Shown here: positions 1-9,270 of the stretch, one piece after another
Position numbering within the stretch: the stretch's first letter is position 1
Layout: the number at the start of each line of letters is the position of its first letter
NCBI GenBank assembly: GCA_964504335.1
Contig: CAZDET010000063.1
Location: 1-27,431, forward strand
From: CAZDET01 sp964504335
GTDB taxonomy: Bacteria > Bacteroidota > Bacteroidia > Chitinophagales > Saprospiraceae
Reading direction: 5' to 3'
DNA length: 27,431 nt
Notes under the pieces: generated by a model
What the model saw: only the letters and a program-made list of their open reading frames with translations
The model's database searches: none
Told to the model about the DNA's origin: nothing
Program-made: the position numbers and the translations under genes

Positions 1-35
1 GTGGTTTTGAGTAGAGAATGTGTATTGGGAGAGAC

Positions 36-81
36 AAAAAATTGGGCACCCTTTTTCGGAGCCAAGCCAAAAAAGGGTGCC
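36..81 (-). terminator. Rho-independent terminator of the Asp-box protein gene
   Basis: Perfect 12-bp inverted repeat: GGCACCCTTTTT at 45-56 pairs with AAAAAGGGTGCC at 70-81 around a 13-base loop. Read on the minus strand, the stem is followed within two bases by six T (complement of 36-41). It lies 35 bases after the stop codon at 116, the expected place for an intrinsic terminator of that gene. The plus-strand side is followed by only a short A-rich stretch, so the direction is clear. Confidence 0.85.
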
Positions 82-115
82 AAAAGTGAAATTAAGAGGT
101 GCTAACCTTGTATCT

Positions 116-3100
116 CTAGGGTTTTCTCAGGGCAGAATGCACGGTAGGCATATCCTTCACCAATAAATTCAGCTGAGAAAGTTCTTCATTCACTACGGTT
201 TCAAAAGATTGGATGGCCTTCTCCGTTTCATCTTCCAAGGAGCGAATGCGATCTAGTTGAGGTTGCGTTGGTTTGGCGGGCGCGCCGTCGATGGCAAATA
301 GCAGCGATCTAATTTCTTCGCGCAACCTGGGTTTTTGGCGATAACCCATATTGGGTGGTGGTCTCCTCCATTCATCCTGCAGTGCTTCTATTTGCTTCCA
401 ACAATCCATCAGGGCCGTTAGAGTAGTTTCACTATCATCGCCTTCGGCAGTTTTCAATCGGTGCTTAAGTGCTCCAAGTTGCGCCAAAATATCCTCGGAT
501 TCGTTGATCAATTGATTGGTCTGCGATAGTATATTCTGCAACCTATCCACGTCTGCTGCTTGTGCTTCGTAGTCTTTCTGCTCTAAATCCAGTCGCGGAT
601 CAGCTCGTACTTCGATCGTAGTGGTTAATTCCTGGCCATTGGCGAATAATTTGGCCTGGTAAGTGCCCGGGGGGACTAAAGGTCGAAACGGACCGGAGCG
701 CCAGCCACTGCGAGGCGGATTATTTAAGGGTACAGCCCCTTCGGAGCGCAAATCCCAAACCATTCGGTTCAGGCCGGTGGTTGCCGTTGAATCATTTAAT
801 TTTCGCACCAACGTACCCGCTTCATTGGTGATTTCTACCCGGACCGGTTCCTCGGCATCTTCTGCTAAATAGAAGTTGATGTAGGCACCATATTTTGGAT
901 TGGCAGCTTTGTAGGTGCGTTGCCCCATATTTTCAATCTGACTGTAGTAATGCCAACGGGTCGCTCTGCGAACGGGAAATAAATGGACGTCCTTTTCCCG
1001 GGCCTCGTCCATTTCAGAAATGGGGCGAGCATCATCAAGAATCCAGACGCCTCTGCCGTGGGTTCCGACAATGAGGTCTCTTTCCCGCGGATGAATGCGC
1101 AAGTCCCTCACCGAAACCGGGGGTAAATTATTATTGATGCGGGTCCAGTTTGCTCCCCGATCCCAGGAAATATAGATACCGTGTTCCATTCCGATGTACA
1201 ACGTATTGGGATCGTGTGGATCCTGGCGGATCACTTTGACGTAATCGTCCTTGGGCAAACCGTTGATCACTTTTTTCCAGGTTTTCCCGTAGTCAGTCGT
1301 CATGAACGCGTACGGGCTGAAATCATCCATCCGGTGCTGGTCTACCGCTACGAATGCGGTGCCGGCATCATGCTCCGAAGCATGAATTTTGCCAATCCAG
1401 GCAAAATCGGGCATCCCGCCTACATTGCTGGTCACATCCGACCAGGACTCGCCACCATTGCGGGTGATGTGTAAATTGCCATCATCCGTCCCCGTCCAGA
1501 TGACACCGGCCTCAACCGGAGATTCTGCGATGGATAGGATACTGCAATGAAATTCGGCTGCCGTGTTATCCTGATAAATCTCCCCACCGGATGTTCGTTG
1601 CTTTTCTTTATCGTTGGTCGTCAGGTCGCCACTGATTTCAGTCCAGCTATGCCCTCGATCGGTACTTTTGAAAAGGACGTTCCCACCAAAATAAACGGTA
1701 TTGGGATCGTGCGGTGAAATGTGAATGGGCGAATCCCAATTGAAACGGTATTTGTGGTTTTCAATCGCATCACCAGCAGAGCCTATTATTTTGGGATATG
1801 GGTGGATACTGCGTACCACACCGGTATTCGTATTTACATGAAAAGGCACACCGCCTTGCAAATTAGTATATACTTCGTGTTCATTCCCGGGGATTGGCAC
1901 CGCATAATAGCCATCGCCGTAGCTAATTCTTTTCCAATGCCGCTTCAATATGCCTTTCGAATTCAAGGAATTGCTGGGGCCGGTCCAGCATCCATTATCC
2001 TGAAGGCCTCCGTACACCTGATAAGGATCCTGGTTATCCACATTCAATTGATAGAATTGAGATAACTCCACGTTGTTGATAATATCCCAGGTGGCTCCCT
2101 GATCGTAGGACACCTGAAACCCCCCGTCGCTACCACTCAGAAGCCGCTGGGAATTATCTGGATCGATCCAAAAGGACTGGTGATCCCCGTGTACATCATC
2201 AGCAATGCGTTCGAAGCTCTTTCCACTATCCGTAGATTTGTAAAGGCCACCGGAAAGCGAATAGAGAATATTGGAATAGTTTGGGTCTACCCGAATATCG
2301 CTATAATAAAAAGGCCGAAAGTTGATATTCGGATCCTTGTTGACCAATTTCCAGGAATTGCCCCGATCTTCCGACCTGAAGAGTGTTCCGGAAGCATCGG
2401 GATATTCGGTTACTAAGTATACAATATTCGGCTCGCTTTGGGCAACGGCCAAACCGATCCTGGCCATTGGGGCATCCGGTAAACCCTTCATAATTTTTTC
2501 CCAGGTGTCTCCTCCGTCTTTGGAGCGATATACAGCGGTATTGCCCCCCCCGCCATCAAAGCGCCACGGACGCCTGCGGAAGGTCCACATGCCCGCATAT
2601 AATATTCTTGGGTTAGATAAATCCATGGCAATATCGGAGCAACCGGTATCTTCATCTAAATACAATACTTGGGTCCAATTCTTGCCGCCATCGGTGGTTT
2701 TAAAAACCCCACGTTGTTCATTCGGCCCCCATTCATGCCCCATAGCACATACACAAGCTACATCTGGATCATCCGGATGGACGACAATGCGCTTGATTCG
2801 TTCGGTATCATCAAGGCCGAGGTGCTCCCAGCTTTGCCCGCCATCGATCGACCGGTATACGCCATTACCGTAGCCGACGCTATTGCGGGGATCGCCTTCC
2901 CCGCTGCCTAGCCACAGGACATTGTGATCCGAAGGAGCAACCGTTAGAGCGCCTACGGAATAAGCCCTCTGGTCAGTGAAAAGCGCATCGAATGTCACGC
3001 CACCATTGGTGGTCTTAAACACACCGCCATCTGCTCCCGATACATAAAAAGTACTAGGATCACTAGGGATGCCATCGATATCCGATACTCTGCCGCCCAT

Positions 3101-3217
3101 GTTAGCAGGCCCAATCGCTCGCCATTCTAAGTTTTCGATTTGGTCTGATTCAGATTGGGTGTAAATGCATTCTGCTGAAAACAAAATCAATGCAAGTAGT
3201 AAGAGTTGTTTTTTCAT
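116..3217 (-). CDS. Secreted sortilin-like Asp-box (BNR) beta-propeller protein
   Basis: 1033 aa with a signal peptide (residues 1 to about 20, Lys-Lys then a Leu-rich core). The body carries about eleven Asp-box motifs of the S/T-x-D-x-G-x-T/S-W/F type, for example SIDGGQSW, TTDGGKNW, SKDGGDTW, STDRGHSW and SWDRGANW, spread over residues about 65-690. This is the signature of large VPS10/sortilin-type or BNR propellers. After the propeller come a linker, a FlgD/Ig-like beta domain (about 780-880, with the motif GLNRMVWDLR) and a helical tail. Such proteins are common in Bacteroidota and are often labelled glycosyl hydrolase, but I see no sialidase arginine triad or other catalytic signature, so an enzymatic role is not supported. 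It is probably exported to the periplasm or cell surface. It is monocistronic, with its own terminator at 36-81. The ATG at 3217 is chosen because the signal peptide follows directly. Confidence 0.88.
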   Translation of the reverse strand: MKKQLLLLALILFSAECIYTQSESDQIENLEWRAIGPANMGGRVSDIDGIPSDPSTFYVSGADGGVFKTTNGGVTFDALFTDQRAYSVGALTVAPSDHNVLWLGSGEGDPRNSVGYGNGVYRSIDGGQSWEHLGLDDTERIKRIVVHPDDPDVACVCAMGHEWGPNEQRGVFKTTDGGKNWTQVLYLDEDTGCSDIAMDLSNPRILYAGMWTFRRRPWRFDGGGGNTAVYRSKDGGDTWEKIMKGLPDAPMARIGLAVAQSEPNIVYLVTEYPDASGTLFRSEDRGNSWKLVNKDPNINFRPFYYSDIRVDPNYSNILYSLSGGLYKSTDSGKSFERIADDVHGDHQSFWIDPDNSQRLLSGSDGGFQVSYDQGATWDIINNVELSQFYQLNVDNQDPYQVYGGLQDNGCWTGPSNSLNSKGILKRHWKRISYGDGYYAVPIPGNEHEVYTNLQGGVPFHVNTNTGVVRSIHPYPKIIGSAGDAIENHKYRFNWDSPIHISPHDPNTVYFGGNVLFKSTDRGHSWTEISGDLTTNDKEKQRTSGGEIYQDNTAAEFHCSILSIAESPVEAGVIWTGTDDGNLHITRNGGESWSDVTSNVGGMPDFAWIGKIHASEHDAGTAFVAVDQHRMDDFSPYAFMTTDYGKTWKKVINGLPKDDYVKVIRQDPHDPNTLYIGMEHGIYISWDRGANWTRINNNLPPVSVRDLRIHPRERDLIVGTHGRGVWILDDARPISEMDEAREKDVHLFPVRRATRWHYYSQIENMGQRTYKAANPKYGAYINFYLAEDAEEPVRVEITNEAGTLVRKLNDSTATTGLNRMVWDLRSEGAVPLNNPPRSGWRSGPFRPLVPPGTYQAKLFANGQELTTTIEVRADPRLDLEQKDYEAQAADVDRLQNILSQTNQLINESEDILAQLGALKHRLKTAEGDDSETTLTALMDCWKQIEALQDEWRRPPPNMGYRQKPRLREEIRSLLFAIDGAPAKPTQPQLDRIRSLEDETEKAIQSFETVVNEELSQLNLLVKDMPTVHSALRKP

Positions 3218-3255
3218 TTTGTGAGTATTTTTCGACGATTAAGATAACACCTAGT

Positions 3256-3264
3256 CAAAATTTA
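3256..3264 (-). promoter_or_regulatory. Possible -7 box upstream of the Asp-box protein gene
   Basis: On the minus strand the sequence TAAATTTTG approximates the Bacteroidota -7 element TAnnTTTG, about 39 bases before the ATG at 3217. It is flanked by a 5-bp inverted repeat, TAGTC (3252-3256) and GACTA (3268-3272). No convincing TTTG -33 element sits at the right distance, so this is tentative. The rest of the 3218-3423 spacer is AT-rich, with no further gene recognised. Confidence 0.25.
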
Positions 3265-3423
3265 TACGACTAAAGGGGCGATATTTTTCTCATCGACGGC
3301 ACGATCCGGTTTAGTTCTATTCGTTTTTAAAATTAAAATTTAATGCAGTAGGTACGAGAATATTTACTCTTTTACGGATGTACGACCGTTTAGCGGTGGA
3401 CTTCTCGACGAAAAAAGACCGGT

Positions 3424-4806
3424 TCAGGTTCCCGCCTCGCGCGCATCTTTGATCCCATCCAATATAAAGGGCATCAATTCCGATACGGTGGGATGCACCA
3501 GTACGACGCGGCGGTAGTTGCGGCATTTGATGCCGCTGTGCATGATGGCGGCAAACATATTGATAATTTCGTCGCCCCCCGGCCCGAGGATCGAAGCGCC
3601 CAGGATGAGGTCGGTATCGCCGTCGACCAGCAGTTTGGCGAAGCCTTTGGTTTCGCCCATTTCCTTGGCTCGGCTGATTTTGGACATGGGGCGGGTAGCT
3701 TTCAGCACTTTTTTGCCCGAAGCCAGGGCTTCTTTCTCCGTCATGCCCACCCGGCCCAGGGGCGGATCGGTGAAGAGGCCGTAAATGGGGATGCGCTTGG
3801 AGAGGGCGCGCTGGCCGCCGAAGAGGTGATCGAGCACGATTTCCGCATCGTTGACGGCCGTGTGGGTAAAGGCTCCGTGGCCGTTGACGTCACCAACGGC
3901 AAATACGCCGGGCACGTTGGTGCGGCAAAAATCATCGACCTCGATGAACCCACGGTCTGTGGTTTGGATGCCGGCGGCTTCCAGCTGGAGAGTATCGCTG
4001 TTGGGAATGCGGCCGGCCGCCACTAATAAATCGGAACCGGATATGATCTGCTGACGGCCATCGACCTCGACGGTCAGGTGTACCCGGCCGCTTTCTTCCT
4101 TTACCGAAACGGCATTGGCGTTGCAGATGACGCGAATGCCTTCTTCCTCCAGGAAGGACTGGATGGCTTCGGCCACATCGCGGTCTTCCCGGGGCATGAG
4201 TTGATCTTCGCGCTGAACTATGGTGACCTCGGCACCGAAGCGCCGGAATATCTGGGAAAATTCGGCTCCGATATATCCCCCACCCAGGATAATGAGGTGC
4301 TCTGGCAGGGTTGGTTGGTCGAGTAGGCGGGCGCTATCCATCCAGCCGACGGAGTCGATCCCTTCAATGTTCGGGCGGCGGGGGCGAGTGCCCACATTGA
4401 GGTAAATTTTCCGGCCTGCTATTTCTTGATTGCCAATTTGGAGCGTTTGGGTACCGGTAAAGCGAGCATGGCCCCGGATCAAGGCTACGTTTTCGGTGGT
4501 TTCCATCCAGTTCGTCAAGCCGTCTCTGCTTCCGTGGCGCACTTCGTTCATCCGGTCGCGCACCCGATCGTAATCAAGTTGAACACCCCCTGTTTGGAAT
4601 CCGTAAAAGTCGCCCCTGCGCGCCTGGTGGATAGCCTTGGCGCTCGCTACGAGGGTTTTGGTAGGCGTACAGCCGTAATTGACACAGGAACCGCCTACCT
4701 CCGCTGCCTCGATGACGGCGATGGAATCTCCGGTGGGAATAAGTCGGCCGAGTAAGGTCCCCGTGGCTTGCCCACTGCCCACGATGATGTGGTCGTATGT
4801 TTTCAT
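3424..4806 (-). CDS. FAD-dependent pyridine nucleotide-disulfide oxidoreductase (mercuric-reductase/lipoamide-dehydrogenase-like)
   Basis: 460 aa, the usual length for class I flavoprotein disulfide reductases. Motifs in order: the FAD-binding GSGQATG near residues 10-16; the redox-active disulfide CVNYGC (Cys41 and Cys46) followed by TPTK; an NAD(P)-binding GGGYIGAE in the centre; the second FAD motif VFAVGDVNG; and a C-terminal dimerisation domain with HPTVSE (His438, Glu443), the catalytic His-Glu of the lipoamide dehydrogenase family. It should reduce a disulfide or related substrate with NAD(P)H in the cytosol. There is no N-terminal HMA domain and no C-terminal vicinal Cys pair, so true Hg(II) reduction is unlikely despite the usual 'mercuric reductase-like' label. 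It stands alone, with about 300 bases separating it from the two-component genes upstream. The ATG start at 4806 immediately precedes the Rossmann fold. Confidence 0.88.
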   Translation of the reverse strand: MKTYDHIIVGSGQATGTLLGRLIPTGDSIAVIEAAEVGGSCVNYGCTPTKTLVASAKAIHQARRGDFYGFQTGGVQLDYDRVRDRMNEVRHGSRDGLTNWMETTENVALIRGHARFTGTQTLQIGNQEIAGRKIYLNVGTRPRRPNIEGIDSVGWMDSARLLDQPTLPEHLIILGGGYIGAEFSQIFRRFGAEVTIVQREDQLMPREDRDVAEAIQSFLEEEGIRVICNANAVSVKEESGRVHLTVEVDGRQQIISGSDLLVAAGRIPNSDTLQLEAAGIQTTDRGFIEVDDFCRTNVPGVFAVGDVNGHGAFTHTAVNDAEIVLDHLFGGQRALSKRIPIYGLFTDPPLGRVGMTEKEALASGKKVLKATRPMSKISRAKEMGETKGFAKLLVDGDTDLILGASILGPGGDEIINMFAAIMHSGIKCRNYRRVVLVHPTVSELMPFILDGIKDAREAGT

Positions 4807-5104
4807 TGATTTGGTTTGCGTTGGTGAACGGACTTTGGGAACTGGTTTAAACTTTCTTAATCCGTCTGCGAGCGCATCCCTTACGGAACCTGGACTTCTG
4901 CTCTTGTCTCGTTTTACTCAGGGTTAGGGCCCCTGCCCCAACCCTGAGTTCCAAGTACGCACTCCAAAAGGAGCATCGCCAGAACCCACAGGGCCTAGCT
5001 CTCGCCAGGATGAAAAAAGTTTTACCCAGTCCTGGACATAAAATAAGAAAGCGCTGCAAACCATTTGAATAAAATCGCGGCAGGAATGCTGCGAAACCGT
5101 ACCG
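4807..5104. other. Intergenic spacer without a credible gene
   Basis: This 298-base gap separates the response regulator stop from the oxidoreductase start. Short open frames here (for example 4847-5059 on the minus strand) have compositions unlike the neighbouring proteins and no recognisable domain. The stretch does hold a strong inverted repeat at 4916-4949, a smaller CTCC-AAAA-GGAG hairpin near 4961-4972, and a CCAGGA/TCCTGG pair around 5007-5036. It therefore probably carries the 3' end of the two-component operon and the promoter of the oxidoreductase. I cannot identify that promoter with confidence. Confidence 0.5.
4916..4949 (-). terminator. Hairpin downstream of the two-component operon (terminator-like, no T-tract)
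   Basis: ACTCAGGGTT (4916-4925) pairs perfectly with AACCCTGAGT (4940-4949). The stem can extend by GGG/CCC after one mismatch, around a short GC-rich loop. It lies about 155 bases beyond the response regulator stop. No run of T follows on either strand, so it is either a Rho-assisted or mRNA 3'-end hairpin, or a palindromic operator for the oxidoreductase gene about 110 bases further on. Confidence 0.4.
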
Positions 5105-5755
5105 CTAACCATTCAGCAATCCAAATTCGAATGCTGCCCGCACGATTCCCGCGGTGTTTTTGGCATTTAGTTTCCGGAGCAGGCTCTTGCGATGGGAAAT
5201 GACGGTGGTGGCGCCGATGTGCAATTTATCGGCGATTTCGTCGGTGGTCATTTCTTCGACGATGAGGCGGAGTATTTCCTTTTCCCGCCGAGTGAGCTTC
5301 TGGATGAAATCGGTGGACTTGGGCGTGCGGGGTTTGTAGGCCCGGTTGACGAGCAACTGCGTCACTTCCTTGCAGAAGTAGCGCTCTCCGGCCATCACGG
5401 TGTGGATGGCCTGCAGGATTTCCTTGCGGCTGGTGTTCTTCAGGAGATAACCATCGACGCCCGCCTGCGACATTTTGTTGATGTAGCCCAATTCGCCGTG
5501 CATGGTCAGGGCGATGAATTTGATAGGAGGAGTTGCTTCCTGCTTCCGGATGGTTTTCATGATTTCGAGGCCACTTTTATCGGGCAGGTTGATATCCAGC
5601 AAGATTAAATCGATCTCCGTGGAGGCCGCCAACTCGATGGCGGCTGCTCCGGTGAGGGCCACATTTACGACCCGGATGTGCTCTTCGCCTTCCAACAGCG
5701 ACAACAGGCCGTCTACTACAATTTGATGGTCTTCTACAATTAGGGTATTAATCAC
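5105..5755 (-). CDS. NarL/LuxR-family response regulator
   Basis: 216 aa, typical for the NarL family. The N-terminal receiver domain (1 to about 120) has the acidic pocket Glu8-Asp9, the phospho-acceptor Asp54 in the segment LILLDINLP, the switch Thr84 and the conserved Lys106 in YLLKN. A linker leads to a LuxR-type helix-turn-helix (about 150-200) containing LTRREKEILRLI and the recognition helix segment TTVISHRKSLLRKL. The start is GTG at 5755, which overlaps the kinase stop as GTGA, so the two genes are translationally coupled. It should be phosphorylated by the upstream kinase and act as a DNA-binding transcription factor. Its targets are unknown, but the inverted half-site array before the first gene of the operon is a natural candidate for autoregulation. 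Confidence 0.93.
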   Translation of the reverse strand: MINTLIVEDHQIVVDGLLSLLEGEEHIRVVNVALTGAAAIELAASTEIDLILLDINLPDKSGLEIMKTIRKQEATPPIKFIALTMHGELGYINKMSQAGVDGYLLKNTSRKEILQAIHTVMAGERYFCKEVTQLLVNRAYKPRTPKSTDFIQKLTRREKEILRLIVEEMTTDEIADKLHIGATTVISHRKSLLRKLNAKNTAGIVRAAFEFGLLNG

Positions 5756-8040
5756 GATAGGTTGCGTTTAATCGGTATATTAATGTTCATGGTCGTTCCT
5801 TCGCCCATTTCAGAATCGATGGTCAGATGTCCACCTAAGAGCTTCACCCTGGAGGAGACATTATCCAGTCCGATTCCCTTTCGGAGGGAGCTGTCTTCCG
5901 GGTCGAAGCCGCAGCCGTCGTCTTCCACGACGATACTGAGGAAATCGTTTTCAGCGGTGATTTGGACAATCACGGTACTAGCCTGGGCGTGTTTGACGAC
6001 GTTGCGCAGTAATTCCTGAATGATGCGATATACGGTGGCGGAAAGCCGATTATCGAGGTACTGATCCAGTCCGTAGGGGATGAAATTGACTTCGAGGCCC
6101 TGAGTGGCGCTGAGGGTCAGGCAGAGTTCTTCGACGGCCTTTTCCAGCCCCTGCTGGTCGATTACCCGGGGCATCATGTCGTGGGAAATTTCCCGGACGG
6201 TCTGGCAGGCGTGGTCGATCAGTTGTTCGGCGCTTTGGTAGACCGGCAGTTGTTTGATGTGGGGCAATTCTTTTTGGAGGGCATCGATGCGCATTTTGGT
6301 GGAGGCCAGCAACGCTCCCAGGCCGTCGTGCAACTCCCGGCCAAACCGGCGGCGTTCTTTTTCTTCGCCCTCTACGACGGCTAACAACCGCTGGGCCTCC
6401 TGTGCATTTTGGAGCATTTCAATGCGCTGCTGGTGGAGTTGTTTGTTTTTCTGATAAATGAAAAACAGCGCAATAGCGAGTAGCGCCACGAGGCTAATAC
6501 TAATGAGCAAAATGATATTTTGGTACCGGCCGCGGCGAATTTCGGCCTCCTTGCGTTCGATTAGGATTTGATTTTCGGCGATGGCCCGATCTTTCTTTTC
6601 GGTTTCGTAGTGGGTTTCGAGTTCGCTGATCACCCGGGTGGTTTCCGTGGAGCGAATGCTGTCGTTAATGGCGTTGTACTGCTGTAATGCTTCGTAGGAG
6701 CTTTTGAAATCTTCCCGTTGGGCGTGAGCGGAAGCGAGGAGGGCATAGGTTTTCCGAAGCCCTTCCTGATGATTCATTGCCGTACTCAAATCGAGGCATT
6801 GCCGCAAAATGGGGATGGCGCGCTGGCCCTGTTCTTCCTTGATTTCTAATTCGGCGCGCATTAATTGCACGTTTAGCAGCCCCATTTGGTCGTTAGTGCC
6901 GTTGCGCAGGGCCAATGCTTCATCGAGATACCGGCGGGCAGCCGTGTAGTTGTGGGCACTTTGGTAGAGGGACCCCATCTGCATTTCGATATCAGCGGCC
7001 TCGACGTTATTGTTTAATTCTTTGTACAACAGCAGGGCTTGTTGGTATTTATCCAGCGCCTGCGGGATGGAATCGAGTTGGGAAAAAATGAATCCTTGTG
7101 CCTGGAGGTTTTTTGCGGCGATAAACTGAATGTGCTTGCGGCGGGCCAGGGCTGCCCCTTTTTGGGAATGGGCAAGGGCCTTATCCCAAACTTTCTGGGC
7201 CATGTACACCTCGGCGATGTCGGTATACAAATTCATGATGTTGTGGGTGTCTCGCGTGTATTCCGCCTGGCGGAGCGCATCGATCAGGTAGTACTGAGCC
7301 TTTACGTAATCGCCGCGCTCCTGATACAACTTGCCGAGCATACTGAGGTCGCTGATCAGCTCGCCCGTATGGGCCAGTTCGCGTTTGATTTCGATGAGCT
7401 GCTCGAAGTAGAGGGTGGCCGAGTCCAGTTCACCAATGGAATAGTAATTGGTGGCAATCTGATTGTAGGCCGATTTGATTTTGGCTACATCCCCCAAACC
7501 GGTGGCGATCTTTAGCGCCTCTTTCAGCGATTGCAGGGAGGCCTGACTGTTGCCCGTGCTATTGTATTCGGCGATGGCATTGTTTTCGAGCGCATCGTAG
7601 AGGAGGTGCGGATTACTCAATTTCCGGATAAACGGCATGGCCTGGTCGAAGTGGGTGTGCGCCGTAGCCATGTCGCCCCCGTAAAAGGCAATCAGGCCCA
7701 GCTCGAAGTAGCTAAGTGCGAGGCCTTCCTCGAAGGTAGCTTGCCGGAAAAACTGATTGGCCTTTTCAAAACAGTGTATTGCCTCCTGCTCATCCAGCTC
7801 CAGAAAATGACTTCTACCCAGATAAAAGGTGGCAATGCCCCGTTGAACGAGATTGTTGGCTTGCTGGAGAACGCGCTTACAGACTTGTTGGACGGAATCG
7901 GTACGTTCCGTCCGGAGCAACGATTCCACGGCCGGTTGCTCGGGGAAGGCTTTCTTCGAGAAAAACGTGGAATTTTGTTGCCCCACCAAGACCAGGTGGA
8001 GCAACAAAAACAACGCTATTCCAATCACCGATCGCTTCAT
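5752..8040 (-). CDS. TPR-containing membrane sensor histidine kinase (HisKA_3/NarX type)
   Basis: 762 aa. A signal peptide (residues 1 to about 20) precedes a periplasmic region of tetratricopeptide-like helical repeats (about 40-450). Next comes a charged coiled-coil, a single membrane helix (about 508-530, Ile/Leu/Val-rich) and a cytoplasmic kinase module. The dimerisation and phosphorylation segment reads GRELHDGLGALLAS with His571, the HisKA_3 signature. The HATPase_c domain follows, with N-box LLRNVVKHA, G1 box VEDDGCGFDP and G2 box GIGLDNVSSRV. This is the common Bacteroidota arrangement in which periplasmic TPRs sense a ligand or protein. It overlaps the barrel gene upstream (ATGA at 8037-8040) and the regulator downstream by 4 bases, so all three are translationally coupled. 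The signal sensed is unknown; cupredoxin- or barrel-linked cues are inferred from linkage only. Confidence 0.92.
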   Translation of the reverse strand: MKRSVIGIALFLLLHLVLVGQQNSTFFSKKAFPEQPAVESLLRTERTDSVQQVCKRVLQQANNLVQRGIATFYLGRSHFLELDEQEAIHCFEKANQFFRQATFEEGLALSYFELGLIAFYGGDMATAHTHFDQAMPFIRKLSNPHLLYDALENNAIAEYNSTGNSQASLQSLKEALKIATGLGDVAKIKSAYNQIATNYYSIGELDSATLYFEQLIEIKRELAHTGELISDLSMLGKLYQERGDYVKAQYYLIDALRQAEYTRDTHNIMNLYTDIAEVYMAQKVWDKALAHSQKGAALARRKHIQFIAAKNLQAQGFIFSQLDSIPQALDKYQQALLLYKELNNNVEAADIEMQMGSLYQSAHNYTAARRYLDEALALRNGTNDQMGLLNVQLMRAELEIKEEQGQRAIPILRQCLDLSTAMNHQEGLRKTYALLASAHAQREDFKSSYEALQQYNAINDSIRSTETTRVISELETHYETEKKDRAIAENQILIERKEAEIRRGRYQNIILLISISLVALLAIALFFIYQKNKQLHQQRIEMLQNAQEAQRLLAVVEGEEKERRRFGRELHDGLGALLASTKMRIDALQKELPHIKQLPVYQSAEQLIDHACQTVREISHDMMPRVIDQQGLEKAVEELCLTLSATQGLEVNFIPYGLDQYLDNRLSATVYRIIQELLRNVVKHAQASTVIVQITAENDFLSIVVEDDGCGFDPEDSSLRKGIGLDNVSSRVKLLGGHLTIDSEMGEGTTMNINIPIKRNLS

Positions 8041-9263
8041 ATGTAAAAAGTAACCATTAGCCGAAAAACGCGCTGATGCGGATCAAACGACTCGTTTTCA
8101 ATAGACTGCCACGAAAAAGAAGATCGGGCCAACAGGAATGGCGTGATCTTGTATCCCACGGCAACGGTATTGCGCCAAACGTTTTTATCCCAGCGGCGGC
8201 GACGCCCGGCCTCATCCTGAAAATTGCCAAACCACAACAGGTCGGACCGTACCGCCAAATAGCTACCCGGAAGGAAGGGGAACTCGAATCGCACGTCCGT
8301 GTAGCTGTTTAAGCTGAATACATTTTGCGCTGAATTGGTTGAAATAGCCTGTTCTTCGTCACTTAAAAAATAGGGCACCCAATACCAGGCACCGATTACC
8401 TCCCCGGAGACTTCGAAATACCCGGCTCCTAGTTTGTAGCCCGTGCCGAGGAGCAGCTGGTGGTGGCTCCGCAGGTTGTCGATTTGATCCGAAAACTCGG
8501 AGGATTCGAGGAAGGAACCAAAGCTGAGCGAGAAGCTCTGCTCCCAGAAGTACGTCGGACGCAGCAGGATTTTAGATATAATTCCGAGGTGTAGTGGATC
8601 GGAAAGGCTAGTGGATTGATTGGCTGCTCCCGTGGTCACGGCCACGCTCAGGCGGGTATTTTTCACCGAATCCAGCCGCCAGTTTACCAACAATCCGGCC
8701 GCATAGCCCTCGTTGTAAATCAGATTCGTGCCCCAGTCGGGGAAACCATTGATTCGGATATTGGTGTCTTCTCCGAGGTTTTCAACGAACCCTACCTGAT
8801 TGGAGATATTCACGTAGTAGCCGTACGCCAGGGGGAGCGCAATGAAGGTCCGGTTGATGGAGAGTTGCTTGTGGTTAAAGTTGCCGAAGGGATTGATAAA
8901 TCGACCTGCTTTCAGGCTGACAGTGCGGTCGTTGGAGAGCCATTCGACATTGAGCTGGGGAAATCGCGTATCGTAGGTATCGAGGTTCTGGCCGACATTG
9001 AAGCGAAAGCCGGCCTGACGCTCCACCAGGAAGCGGGCATTCACCGACCAGTTGGGGGAAAAGCGGATGCCGGCGATCAGGTTAATTTCGGGGACGTCTA
9101 ATGCCCAGTCGGTGGTGGTTTGGAAAATTTCGTTGTAGTAGTAATGCGATTGCCTGCCCGCTTTGGTGAGTTCGAGGTCGAGGTTGGCGTTCAGGTCTAG
9201 TTGCAATTGTGCCCATCCCAAGACGGGTAGCAGCGTGATCCATATTGCGATTAGGTACTTCAT
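8037..9263 (-). CDS. Outer-membrane beta-barrel (porin-like) protein
   Basis: 408 aa with a signal peptide ending in GWAQ (about residue 19). The mature protein is made of alternating hydrophobic/polar strands with many aromatic residues and ends in Tyr-Ile after a strand, as in outer-membrane barrels. A segment reading LKAGRFINPFGNFN resembles the 'GRF..PFG' motif seen in many porin-like or OprP-type proteins that line a channel. No plug domain or TonB box is present, so it is likely a passive channel or structural barrel. It starts 7 bases after the cupredoxin stop and overlaps the kinase start, so it belongs to the same transcript. The linkage suggests a role in moving or sensing a small molecule or metal tied to the cupredoxin and the two-component system. 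Specific substrate unknown. Confidence 0.8.
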   Translation of the reverse strand: MKYLIAIWITLLPVLGWAQLQLDLNANLDLELTKAGRQSHYYYNEIFQTTTDWALDVPEINLIAGIRFSPNWSVNARFLVERQAGFRFNVGQNLDTYDTRFPQLNVEWLSNDRTVSLKAGRFINPFGNFNHKQLSINRTFIALPLAYGYYVNISNQVGFVENLGEDTNIRINGFPDWGTNLIYNEGYAAGLLVNWRLDSVKNTRLSVAVTTGAANQSTSLSDPLHLGIISKILLRPTYFWEQSFSLSFGSFLESSEFSDQIDNLRSHHQLLLGTGYKLGAGYFEVSGEVIGAWYWVPYFLSDEEQAISTNSAQNVFSLNSYTDVRFEFPFLPGSYLAVRSDLLWFGNFQDEAGRRRRWDKNVWRNTVAVGYKITPFLLARSSFSWQSIENESFDPHQRVFRLMVTFYI

Positions 9264-9270
9264 TCCCTCC

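Noticed and set aside
1181..2911. Several open frames on the plus strand opposite the Asp-box protein gene
   Set aside because: They lie entirely within a clearly coding minus-strand gene with strong domain repeats, and their translations show no domain or signal; they are antisense shadows.
116..3217. Sialidase or glycosyl hydrolase assignment for the Asp-box protein
   Set aside because: Asp-boxes are structural and occur in many non-enzymes; I see no sialidase arginine triad or catalytic Asp/Tyr-Glu set, so only the propeller fold is claimed.
4847..5059. Possible 70-aa gene in the spacer before the oxidoreductase
   Set aside because: Its composition is Arg/Cys-rich and unlike the neighbours, it contains the large inverted repeat, and it has no recognisable domain or ribosome site.
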